NCBI GenBank assembly: GCA_964636785.1 | Contig: CAZWVK010000037.1 | Location: forward strand, 1-20,716 | DNA length: 20,716 nucleotides | Reading direction: 5' to 3' | Origin: UBA6776 sp964636785 | GTDB lineage: Bacteria; Bdellovibrionota; Bdellovibrionia; Bdellovibrionales; UBA1609 | Shown here: one piece after another, positions 5,221 to 13,108 of the stretch | Layout: the number at the start of each line of letters is the position of its first letter | Position numbering within the stretch: position 1 is the stretch's first letter | The notes under the pieces: model-generated | The model's input: only the letters and a program-made list of their open reading frames with translations | Databases searched by the model: none | What the model was told of the DNA's origin: nothing | Translations under genes and position numbers: made by a program

Positions 5221-5791
5221 GCTCAATCGCTGTATTATTTAAACCTGTTCCGCAGTGATTGAATGTTTGTTTGATCGTTGCGGAGCTTCCCATCAATGAG
5301 AACTTCACTTCTTTAACAACACCCTGGCTATCCACATATTTTGCAATCACTCGGGACTTTGCAACCAGTGCCTTAAGAAGAGCTTCTCGCTCATCCACAT
5401 TCACCACAGCTGCTGTCATATCGGAATCCGCTACTGAAGAAAACAATGGAAGAAGACTGAACACAGAACTCTTTCCAACAGTTTCGACTAAGACTTCAAA
5501 GTAAACTTCGGTGTAAGGGCTTACAATCTGAATCGTTGGCTCGGTGTAACCTTCTCCATCAAAAAGTGACATCACTTCCAGTCTGGACACACCGTCATCG
5601 GCAAGAGTGTAGGCCACACACGCATTCTCTCCCCAAAAATCATGAGTGGACATAATCGCGCCAGCCCAGTCGCGGTACTCATAGAAATTCCCCTCTGGTG
5701 GCGCGTCTTGTGCGGGCAAATTGTCCTGCTCAGCGCTTAAAGACGTTGAGATCAAAAGCATAAGTCCTGTGATTGCTAATTTTAATTTCAT
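5213..5791 (-). CDS. Secreted protein of unknown function
   Basis: The product is 192 residues. Residues 1-20 are a signal peptide (MKLKLAITGLMLLIS...LSA). The mature part contains two cysteines far apart (CVAYTLADD near 58 and FNHCGTG near 179) that could form a disulfide, and a hydrophobic middle (GKSSVFSLLPLFSSV). The order of a WAGA-like start, a CVAY strand and a C-terminal cysteine vaguely recalls IalB-type proteins, but I would not assign it. The start is supported by AGGAGAGGG just upstream. It begins 18 bases after the coiled-coil gene ends, so the two are probably cotranscribed. Confidence 0.75.
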   Translation of the reverse strand: MKLKLAITGLMLLISTSLSAEQDNLPAQDAPPEGNFYEYRDWAGAIMSTHDFWGENACVAYTLADDGVSRLEVMSLFDGEGYTEPTIQIVSPYTEVYFEVLVETVGKSSVFSLLPLFSSVADSDMTAAVVNVDEREALLKALVAKSRVIAKYVDSQGVVKEVKFSLMGSSATIKQTFNHCGTGLNNTAIELN

Positions 5792-5809
5792 ATCCCTCTC
5801 CTATAAAAT

Positions 5810-7375
5810 TTAAAGTTCTGATCCAAAAAGTTCGTTTTTCAATGCTTCCATCTGAGCTTCTAGTTCACGAGTGCGTGCCTGCTTTTCTTGAACGCTCTTT
5901 TGGAATTGATCCAGCTTTCGCTGGGACTCTGAAAGAGCTTGATGAAGCTTTGCGATCTCCTGACTTACAGATGCAACCTGAGACTTAAGATTCTCAATCG
6001 TCTTTTTCATTTGAGCTTCATTCCCGCTTGCAGCAGCAATGTCCGTCTTTGCTTTTGCAATGTTTTGATCTTGCCTGATCAGTTCATCTCTCCAGACTAG
6101 AAGTTGACTTTTTCTCTTTTGCAAGACCTTAATTTGCGCTTGATGCTCCTTGATTTTACTTTGAAGCGGAACAATATGAGTCTGACGATAGTCCGCAAGC
6201 TCCCGCTCGGCTCTTCGTAAAGACGAGGCCTGGCGATCTCTTTGTGAGCGAAGAGAATCAAGGTCATTTTCTTGATTTCTTAAAGCCGATTGACTGGAGG
6301 AAAGATCTCTTTCCTTCGAGCTCAAATCTCTTTTCATACGATCGATATCAGAATCGAGACTTCTTTGCTCCCATTCAAGACTTCTTATATCATTTTGAAG
6401 TCGGGTCACTTCATGGTGAATCATTCGCTTACGACTCTCCAATTGTCGACCTTCCTGCTCAAGCTGCCTAATGCGTCCTTCTTCTCGTTGAATTTCAGCT
6501 TCGATCTGCGCAATTCGAGAAGCATCCTTTTGTGGATCCAATGTGCTTTTCTCTCTATTCAAACCGTCAATGCGAAAACGAATGCTTTGTGCTTCAGAAG
6601 AGAGCCTTTGGTGGCGGCTATCAATATCTCTAGCCTCCCATTCCAGTCTGCGAACTTCGCTTTCTTTGTTAGGGATTTCTCGTTGAATATCACTCATTCG
6701 ACTTTGTCCCTGTGAGATCCCTTGTCTGAGGCGGTTCAAATCATATTCCAAACTTGAAATCTCTGATCTTAAACGCTGAATCGAGCTTTCAAGGTTTGAA
6801 ATGTTGGACTCAATGGTGCGAAGCTTTGAGCGCGCTGAGCTTACAGCGCTCTGACGTTGCCGGTAAGGTTCGCTGCTTTCAATGCCTTTAATAGTGGAAT
6901 TGAGCTGATCGATCTTTGATTGCTCTGTGTTGACTTTCGCTTGCAGGCGGTTCGATTTCTCTTCAAGAGTGGTCGTATTGACTTCTTCTCCTGCAGTGAA
7001 TTCACCTGAACTCAAAGCTTGGTTTTTCGTTTGCACTTGCTTTTCTTTGGCAAGCTCAATGGAGCGAATCAAAAACTCGCGATTAAGCTTCAGGTTTTCT
7101 AAAAACTTTTGAGTTCTTTCCAATTCATAAGTAGCAAGACTCAACTCTTCATTTTTTGAATCGATAACAGCTTGCTGACTTTGAATATCATCGCGAAGCG
7201 CTCTTTCCTGGCGAGCTGCAGTCGTGGATAACTTTAAAAACTCCAGGTAAGACGCGCCATAAGCTTTGGAAAGTGATTTGTACTCTTCCAGCGGTTCAGC
7301 TTGGGAAATACTGAACACTGTATGAGTTAAAATCAAAAATCCAGTGAGCCATTTAAGAACAAGATCAGACCCCAT
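5810..7375 (-). CDS. Exported coiled-coil protein
   Basis: The product is 521 residues. The first 26 form a signal-like hydrophobic segment (LKWLTGFLILTHTVFSISQA) and almost all the rest is heptad-rich coiled coil with high Glu, Gln, Arg, Ser and Leu. It has no ATPase motifs, so it is not an SMC protein despite the resemblance. From about 150 to 370 it carries recurring SxxSxLExxIxRLRSEISSLE-like and RxLExExRxxDSxxxRL-like segments. The ATG at 7375 has GGAGGGG four bases upstream. It would lie in the periplasm or on the cell envelope, with a structural role by inference. It is followed closely by the secreted-protein gene at 5213-5791. Confidence 0.8.
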   Translation of the reverse strand: MGSDLVLKWLTGFLILTHTVFSISQAEPLEEYKSLSKAYGASYLEFLKLSTTAARQERALRDDIQSQQAVIDSKNEELSLATYELERTQKFLENLKLNREFLIRSIELAKEKQVQTKNQALSSGEFTAGEEVNTTTLEEKSNRLQAKVNTEQSKIDQLNSTIKGIESSEPYRQRQSAVSSARSKLRTIESNISNLESSIQRLRSEISSLEYDLNRLRQGISQGQSRMSDIQREIPNKESEVRRLEWEARDIDSRHQRLSSEAQSIRFRIDGLNREKSTLDPQKDASRIAQIEAEIQREEGRIRQLEQEGRQLESRKRMIHHEVTRLQNDIRSLEWEQRSLDSDIDRMKRDLSSKERDLSSSQSALRNQENDLDSLRSQRDRQASSLRRAERELADYRQTHIVPLQSKIKEHQAQIKVLQKRKSQLLVWRDELIRQDQNIAKAKTDIAAASGNEAQMKKTIENLKSQVASVSQEIAKLHQALSESQRKLDQFQKSVQEKQARTRELEAQMEALKNELFGSEL

Positions 7376-7502
7376 AATTCCCCTCCATTCGGCATCCTCA
7401 ATTGTTGCTTAGGAGATCGAGCCCTAATAATCAAGGACGGAATGGAAAGGGGAAAAGATATCTATAAATCAGTCAATTAATCTTTACAGTTCTTGAAACA
7501 GA

Positions 7503-7522
7503 GCGGAATTTTTTCACTCCGC
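7503..7522 (-). terminator. Weak terminator-like hairpin after the small secreted gene
   Basis: GCGGA and TCCGC pair across a 10-base loop located 14 bases beyond the stop of the gene at 7536-7889. The sequence after it is only moderately T-rich. The surrounding 160-base interval also must hold the promoter of the coiled-coil operon. Confidence 0.35.
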
Positions 7523-7535
7523 GAGTCCAATCCAA

Positions 7536-7889
7536 CTATCGGGCGTGCAGGTAGTTGGATGTGCAACCACCGCGCTGACCACCACTTCTTCTTACACTGT
7601 AAGGATAGACTCGATCACTCATTCCATCGCTTCCGCGAAAGTTCAAATTGAGCTGTGCAAGCACTCTTCGGCTTGAATTCCAAAGCTCAAATCGTCCAGC
7701 CCCTAGAATCTGAAATGAGACATTTCGAGTGACGCTTGTTCTTCCGGTGGAATGATTCTCAAGAGTCAATCGGGATTGGGTCATACTATAAGTCAACGAT
7801 ACAAACGGCTCGGTGAATGTGCAGCGAATAATATCAGCCTGACTTGCAAACGGAGTTGATAAAAACGCAGCGATTATAAGTTTCTTCAT
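7536..7889 (-). CDS. Small secreted protein, unknown function
   Basis: The product is 117 residues with a clear signal peptide (MKKLIIAAFLSTPFASQA) and predicted beta strands after it. Cysteines occur in IIRCTF and GGCTSNY, a possible disulfide linking both ends. A strong AAAGGAGG precedes the ATG by six bases. Its type, a short secreted beta-rich domain, is common in Bdellovibrio-like genomes. I do not recognise the family. Confidence 0.75.
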   Translation of the reverse strand: MKKLIIAAFLSTPFASQADIIRCTFTEPFVSLTYSMTQSRLTLENHSTGRTSVTRNVSFQILGAGRFELWNSSRRVLAQLNLNFRGSDGMSDRVYPYSVRRSGGQRGGCTSNYLHAR

Positions 7890-7931
7890 AGGTTCCTCCT
7901 TTGAACGTTTGAAGAAACTTTTACGCTCAAT

Positions 7932-7962
7932 GAAAAAAGACTGAAACGTTCGAAGTTTTTCA
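7932..7962 (-). terminator. Terminator after the glucoamylase-like gene
   Basis: On the minus strand CTGAAA, an 11-base loop and TTTCAG are followed by TCTTTTTT. It lies about 40 bases after the stop of the gene ending at 8004. It also overlaps the second of two AACGTTYGAAG repeats (7904-7914 and 7945-7955). Confidence 0.6.
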
Positions 7963-8003
7963 GCGTAGGAGGATCGCCGTACAATAAAAATGGACGAATG
8001 CGC

Positions 8004-9803
8004 TTAAAGAAAGTCCGGTAAATCCAGTTTTATTGTTATTCGTGATGCTGCATGGATGAGTCCAACGTGACTATAAGTCTGAGGAAAATTTCCCCACTGG
8101 GATTTGGTTCGATGGTCGAAATCCTCACTAAATAATCCCAAGTGATTCGCGCTGTCTTGAATAAGGTCGAAATACTGAATGGCTTCATCCAATCTTCCAA
8201 CCATGGCAAGGGCTTCGATGTACCAAAACGCACAAACGAGGAAACTGGATTTCGTGTCGCCAAAATCATCTTTATGAGTGTAGCGGTAAAAAAGCCCAGG
8301 TGATGAGTTTAGGTTTTCCTCCAATGCTTTGATGTGATTTCTTGCGCGCTCTGATGAAGGGTCAATATAACTCATTGTAACAAGCTGAAAAAGACTCGCA
8401 TCCATCTGTTTGGAGCCTACAGCTTGCGTGTAGCATTTAAGTTCGGGATCGTAGCACCTTTCAATCCATTCTTCCGATCTCTTACGAATTTTTGTCGCCA
8501 TTTCCATCAGAGATTCATCATTGTAAAATCGGGCAATTTTTCTAGCCGCCAATGCTCCCGCCCAATGAAACAAATAGGTGTAGCAATGATTTTGATTCAG
8601 GTTTCTAAATTCCCAAAGTCCGGCATCAGGTTCATCAATCAGTCGGTCAATAATACTTAAGATCTGTTTTACCAACGTCAGATCATGAGCACGTGAGCGC
8701 TCTCGTGGAAACCGGGCATCCACATAAAGAGGAAGTAATGAGAGGAGTATTTGACCATAGAGATCATTTTGAGTGTGAGTGTAGGCCTGATTTCCAACCC
8801 GAACAGGTTGATTACCCAGATAGCCACTTAAATTGAGAATGCGTTCTTCAATTTCCGATGCTCCGGAAATCATATAAAGAGGCTGCATCCGTTCCGTTTG
8901 AGCCGTGATCAGAGACTGAATGAATCTTGAGTAGCGACGAAGTTCATCAAATTTTCCAACCTCATTGAGAGCGGCCAAGGTGTAAAAAGCATCTCGAATC
9001 CAGGAATATCTATAATCCCAATTGCGACCCGATCCCGGATGCTCGGGAAGAGACATCGTTGGAGCCGCGATAATGGCGCCAGTGTCATCATACTGATGAA
9101 GTTTTAGTGTGATGGCTGAGCGTAAAACTTCCTTTTGTCGAAAGGTTCCGGCGTGACATTGGGCGGACCAGTTTTGCCAATAGTTTTTCGTCTCCTCGAT
9201 TGCAAGGCGGCAGTAACTTTTCAAATTGGCATTGATCTTCACTCCCCAAGATAAGACACAGTACTCATCCTCGAGAAGCGTATAGGCCATCTTTTCACGC
9301 CAATAAGTTAAAGGGAGTGTGGTGTAAAGCCTTAGAACCTCAGGAAATCCGTCAAAGCGAAAATGGTTACTGGATTGATAAGGTCTACTTTTGATCTCGC
9401 CATAATCATATTTGGGATCGCAGGAAAATTGAATGCGAGGAGCTCCTGAGACCACCTCGATCTTTCGAATTAAAACAAGTGGGTGATGGTTCCTTCCATA
9501 TTGCTTGAAGCGCGGTGCGCAATCGACCACTCGAAATGTCCCATCGGAGGTTTCAAACTCCGTGCAAAGAATGGCTGTGTTTTCAATATAGTATTGCTTA
9601 ACGTTGTAATTATCACTTTCAGGTCGGATATAAAAGTGTCCGCCCTTTGGCCCCTCATCTAAGAGTCCGCCAAAGACAAAACTGGAATCAAATCGCGGCC
9701 AGCATAGCCACTTGATATCGCCGTCGATCGAAGGCATGGCGAGATAACCACAATTCCCAACAAGTCCAAGATTGTATTTATGATTTGAAATTTTCTGCTG
9801 CAT
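8004..9803 (-). CDS. Glycoside hydrolase family 15 protein (glucoamylase/trehalase-like)
   Basis: The product is 599 residues, normal for bacterial GH15. The start chosen is the ATG at 9803, with GGGAG upstream, because it begins right before the N-terminal domain (YNLGLVGNCGYLAMPSIDGD, then IKWLCWPRFDSSFVFGGLLD). That domain is typical of GH15 enzymes with a trehalase-like N-terminal domain. The alpha/alpha barrel follows, with NWDYRYSWIRDAFYTLAAL, VRVGNQAYTHTQNDLYG and the C-terminal GLFSEDFDHRTKSQWGNFPQ; the glutamate near 560 is the likely catalytic base. It releases glucose from alpha-glucans or trehalose; the exact substrate cannot be read here. There is no signal peptide, so it acts in the cytoplasm, perhaps on stored polymer. 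It overlaps the sugar-kinase gene by 26 bases, indicating coupling. Confidence 0.9.
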   Translation of the reverse strand: MQQKISNHKYNLGLVGNCGYLAMPSIDGDIKWLCWPRFDSSFVFGGLLDEGPKGGHFYIRPESDNYNVKQYYIENTAILCTEFETSDGTFRVVDCAPRFKQYGRNHHPLVLIRKIEVVSGAPRIQFSCDPKYDYGEIKSRPYQSSNHFRFDGFPEVLRLYTTLPLTYWREKMAYTLLEDEYCVLSWGVKINANLKSYCRLAIEETKNYWQNWSAQCHAGTFRQKEVLRSAITLKLHQYDDTGAIIAAPTMSLPEHPGSGRNWDYRYSWIRDAFYTLAALNEVGKFDELRRYSRFIQSLITAQTERMQPLYMISGASEIEERILNLSGYLGNQPVRVGNQAYTHTQNDLYGQILLSLLPLYVDARFPRERSRAHDLTLVKQILSIIDRLIDEPDAGLWEFRNLNQNHCYTYLFHWAGALAARKIARFYNDESLMEMATKIRKRSEEWIERCYDPELKCYTQAVGSKQMDASLFQLVTMSYIDPSSERARNHIKALEENLNSSPGLFYRYTHKDDFGDTKSSFLVCAFWYIEALAMVGRLDEAIQYFDLIQDSANHLGLFSEDFDHRTKSQWGNFPQTYSHVGLIHAASRITIKLDLPDFL

Positions 9804-10698
9804 AAGCCGCTCCCAATAGTGACAAGTGGTGAGTATCTTGCGCAATTTCCACTTTTGGCACAAGGCTTAACCCGACAGATCGTGACTGAAGAATCTGATG
9901 AAGGAGTTGAAGTGTCTTCTCCAAGAAAAACGGTGAGGCCTGCTCAGCAAAACCACCTGCCAGAACCACCAATGATGGAGCGTAAATAAGACAGATATTC
10001 GCTATAGCGATGGCCATTCTCTTGGCGTAAAGATCAAAGGCTTTGATCACAACAGGATCGCCACTTTGGGCGAGTTCAACCACATCGGTCCCATGAAGCT
10101 CTTGTCCCAGTTCTTTTCCGAGTCTTAAAGAGAAAAAGTGGCCAGACAAATAGCTTTCAATCGTTCCGAAATCAGCAAATGGAGTTGGAAAGGCTGGATT
10201 CATCTCGTCCGAAATAATCAAATGCCCAAGTTCAGGATGCATTCCGCGCCCGGCTCTCGCAATCTGGCCTTCGATGATAGCGCCAAGGCCAATTCCAGTT
10301 CCAATGGTGAGTGCAACCAGATCCTTATCCCTCCCACCTCTTCGGCAGAATTCAGCATAAGCGGCAAGAGCTGCATCCGAATCAATCCATTTAAAGATTT
10401 TATCATTAGGAAGGAGGGACCTTTTGAGATCCACTCGCTCCCAAGAGGCGTCTCCATTTCCAAGATTCACAGGATTGATCAATGATCCACTTTCAACATG
10501 TATCGGGCCTGCCGATGCAACGCCGAGAGCTTGAATTTCATTGGATTCGATACGCTTCTTTAAATGGGAGTTGAGAACATCTATAAATTCGGTGGCACTG
10601 ACTTTTGGAGTCGGAAACTTCTCAATATCAAGAAGATTTTTTCCATCCCACAGAGCTGAAGTGATTTTGGTGCCGCCTATATCTAATGCCAGTATCAT
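9778..10698 (-). CDS. ROK family sugar kinase (glucokinase-like)
   Basis: It has the ATP-binding start LALDIGGTKITSALWDG, a central LVALTIGTGIGLGAII followed by AGRGMHPELGHL, a GTIESYLSG segment, and a C-terminal VVLAGGFAEQASPF. These are the ROK features in order. In the usual family the segment after the conserved GH contains cysteines that bind zinc (CxCGxxGCxE). Here it reads SDEMNPAFPTPFADFGTIE with no cysteine, so the zinc site is lost or replaced. The start is uncertain: ATG at 10698 (306 residues) gives the standard N-terminus, with ATG 10707 and GTG 10764 possible upstream. It lies between glutamate dehydrogenase and the GH15 gene and overlaps the latter, so it probably phosphorylates the glucose that enzyme frees. 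Confidence 0.87.
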   Translation of the reverse strand: MILALDIGGTKITSALWDGKNLLDIEKFPTPKVSATEFIDVLNSHLKKRIESNEIQALGVASAGPIHVESGSLINPVNLGNGDASWERVDLKRSLLPNDKIFKWIDSDAALAAYAEFCRRGGRDKDLVALTIGTGIGLGAIIEGQIARAGRGMHPELGHLIISDEMNPAFPTPFADFGTIESYLSGHFFSLRLGKELGQELHGTDVVELAQSGDPVVIKAFDLYAKRMAIAIANICLIYAPSLVVLAGGFAEQASPFFLEKTLQLLHQILQSRSVGLSLVPKVEIAQDTHHLSLLGAAYAAENFKS

Positions 10699-10772
10699 TC
10701 GAGTCATCCCAACATCCAAAGATGCAATTTCAAGAGATATTTCGCTTTTCTCCGAAAGATCCACCGTAAAAA

Positions 10773-12194
10773 TTAAGGAAAAATTCCGCGCTCATGATAG
10801 GCCAGTGCGATCTTTTCAATGGCATTGATAAAGGCCGCAACTTTCATGTCGATGCTGAATTTGTTCTTCTTCATAATCAACACAATCTGCTCAAATGCAT
10901 TTCCCATTGTTTCTTCAAGACCCGCATTCACAAGAGTTTCTTCATTGGCTTGTTGAATAAATCGATAGGAAACTTCCTTAGGAACCTTCTTTTCGAAGAT
11001 TTGCTCCATAAAGCTGATGAAGTTTTCATAAGACTTTTCCTGAAACTTCTTCTCCATTCGGCCAAATCTCATATGAGAGAGATTTTTAACCCATTCAAAG
11101 TAGGAGACTGTAACTCCTCCGGCATTGAGGTAGATATCTGGAATAACCAGAATCTGACGGCGAAATAATTCCTCGGCTGCGCTACTGGTCACAGGCCCAT
11201 TTGCTGCTTCGGCAATGATCTTCGCTTTGATCGCACCGACATTTTGCATAGTGATCTGACCTTCAAGGGCGGCCGGTAAAAGGATGTCACATTCCAGTCC
11301 AACAAACTGTTTTGGGTCTTCAATAAACTCTTCAGCTCCTTGAAAGCCTTTAAATGTTTTATGCGCTTTCCAGTATTTTAGAAGCTCTTCAATATCAAGT
11401 CCCTGGCTGCGGTTCATTGCAATGCCGTTGTACTCGGCAACCGCAATCACTTTGGCCTTTCCAAGTTGCGATAAAAACTTGGCTGAATGATAACCGACAT
11501 TTCCAAAGCCCTGAATCACAATGGTCTTATTATCAAGACCGACTGGGATACCGTATTCACCCATAAGCTCAGAGTCTTCGCAGGCGTATCTTAGGCCAAA
11601 GTAAACACCGCGGCCAGTGGCCTCGGTTCGTCCCCGAATTCCGCCCTGACTGACGGGTTTTCCAGTGACGCAAGCAGATGCGTCAAGTTCATCCGAGAGA
11701 GTGCTGTATGTATCAGCAATCCACGCCATCTCTCTTGGACCAGATCCATAATCCGGGGCAGGGACATCGATCCCCGGGCCGATAAAGTTTTTGCTTTTCA
11801 ATTCAAACGTAAAGCGCCTTGTGATTCTTTCCAGCTCGGCTGTCGAGTATTCGGCTGGATTGATTTTGATCGCGCCTTTTCCACCACCAAAAGGAACTTC
11901 AACGATGGCGCACTTATAGCTCATCAGTGCCGCCAGAGCCATGACCTCATCTTGGTTTGCGATATTGGCATAGCGGATCCCGCCTTTACATGGCTTTCTG
12001 TGATGGCTATGTTGCGCGCGCCACGCTTCAATCACCTCATACTCACCATTGTCTCGTCGGATGGGGAAGCGAAAGTGAACAATGACATTGTTGGCTTTGA
12101 TCAACTCGAGGAGATCTTTGGAAACGCCTGTGTAGGCAGAGGCTTTGTCAAAGTAATGATTCACCTGGCGGAAGAACTCTATATTCTCATTCAT
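10773..12194 (-). CDS. gdhA: Glutamate dehydrogenase
   Basis: The product is 473 residues from the ATG at 12194; an upstream in-frame TTG at 12248 would add 18 residues of little family resemblance. The glutamate-binding and catalytic region has PCKGGIRYA (K70), MSYKCAIVEVPFGGGKGAIK (K94 and the catalytic-type K106) and GPGIDVPAPDYG. The NAD(P)-binding domain contains VIQGFGNVGYHSAKFL. The enzyme interconverts glutamate and 2-oxoglutarate plus ammonia, with cofactor preference not decidable here. In an amino-acid-consuming predator it would mainly feed carbon to the TCA cycle; this is inference. It is the first gene of a likely three-gene unit with the ROK kinase and GH15 enzyme. Confidence 0.94.
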   Translation of the reverse strand: MNENIEFFRQVNHYFDKASAYTGVSKDLLELIKANNVIVHFRFPIRRDNGEYEVIEAWRAQHSHHRKPCKGGIRYANIANQDEVMALAALMSYKCAIVEVPFGGGKGAIKINPAEYSTAELERITRRFTFELKSKNFIGPGIDVPAPDYGSGPREMAWIADTYSTLSDELDASACVTGKPVSQGGIRGRTEATGRGVYFGLRYACEDSELMGEYGIPVGLDNKTIVIQGFGNVGYHSAKFLSQLGKAKVIAVAEYNGIAMNRSQGLDIEELLKYWKAHKTFKGFQGAEEFIEDPKQFVGLECDILLPAALEGQITMQNVGAIKAKIIAEAANGPVTSSAAEELFRRQILVIPDIYLNAGGVTVSYFEWVKNLSHMRFGRMEKKFQEKSYENFISFMEQIFEKKVPKEVSYRFIQQANEETLVNAGLEETMGNAFEQIVLIMKKNKFSIDMKVAAFINAIEKIALAYHERGIFP

Positions 12195-12307
12195 AATGAC
12201 GGGGACCTTAGCTCCAAATTGTTCTGAGCACAAGCGAGCCCTGGGCAAGTTGACTCCCCCTGACGAGGGCAGGTAGATCTCAAAGTGGGGAAATCAAAGG
12301 GGGGAAG

Positions 12308-13102
12308 ATGGGATCGATTCGATCATTGGTTTGTGTAGCGCTTTTGCTGTTTGGTGCGCCGGGATTTACACAGATAATAGACGCGCCACTGATAAAAGGA
12401 CCTGAAGCTTCCCTTAAAAAACTCAAACCCAATCAAAGTCTGAGAATTGCAGTGTGGAATCTCTATAAAGGAAGTGATGAGCGCTTTGATCAAGAGTTCT
12501 TAAGTCTTATGCAGAATTCAGATCTTATGCTGCTTCAGGAAGTTTTATTGCACAGGCGAAAAGCCACTCTGCTTTCATCCGACAAGAATGCAAGCTGGGT
12601 GATGGCCGAAGCCTGGAAGCAAAATGGGATTCCTACTGGGACAGCGCTTTTGTCGATTTACGAATTTTTCTTTCCCATTGGAATTCTAAGTCCCGATTCA
12701 GAGCCGTTCGCGTCCACACCTAAATCAAGCGTTGCGTTTATTGTACCCATTCAAAATCAAAAAAAATCTCTCATGGTTTTAACCACTCACTCGATCAATT
12801 TCACAATGAATGCTCCATTTCGCAGGCAGCTTGAGGCCATCGCTCCATTGGTGGCTAAGCACAAAGGCCCGGTAGTTTGGGGTGGTGATTTTAATACCTG
12901 GAGGAGTTCGCGTTGGGAGATTCTGCACGAGATCATGTCGAAATCAGGATTGAGCGCGATTTCCTTTGAAGAAGACCACCGAAGTCTGGTTCTTGACCAT
13001 GTTTTTACTCGTGGACTTGAGATAAAAAATGCTTATGTCCTCAATGATTTTAAATCTTCAGATCATTGGCCACTTTATTTTACGGCGCGAGCAAAGAAAT
13101 AA
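12308..13102 (+). CDS. Secreted endonuclease/exonuclease/phosphatase family protein
   Basis: The product is 264 residues with a signal peptide over residues 1-21 (SLVCVALLLFGAPGFTQ). The EEP fold motifs are in order: IAVWNLYKGSD (N51), LMLLQEVL with the metal-binding E78, VLTTHSIN, VVWGGDFNTWRSSRW and the terminal SSDHWPLYF with D252 and H253. Members cleave phosphodiesters in DNA, RNA or lipids; export points to an extracellular or periplasmic nuclease or phospholipase-like role, not decidable further. An AAAGGGGGGAAG leads directly into the ATG. It is divergent from glutamate dehydrogenase and six bases upstream of the CHASE kinase, with which it probably shares a transcript. Confidence 0.88.
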   Translation: MGSIRSLVCVALLLFGAPGFTQIIDAPLIKGPEASLKKLKPNQSLRIAVWNLYKGSDERFDQEFLSLMQNSDLMLLQEVLLHRRKATLLSSDKNASWVMAEAWKQNGIPTGTALLSIYEFFFPIGILSPDSEPFASTPKSSVAFIVPIQNQKKSLMVLTTHSINFTMNAPFRRQLEAIAPLVAKHKGPVVWGGDFNTWRSSRWEILHEIMSKSGLSAISFEEDHRSLVLDHVFTRGLEIKNAYVLNDFKSSDHWPLYFTARAKK

Positions 13103-13108
13103 CTCTAG

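Noticed and set aside
5810..7375. SMC/Rad50-type chromosome protein
   Set aside because: It has a signal peptide and no Walker A or B motifs; the similarity is only that of long coiled coils.
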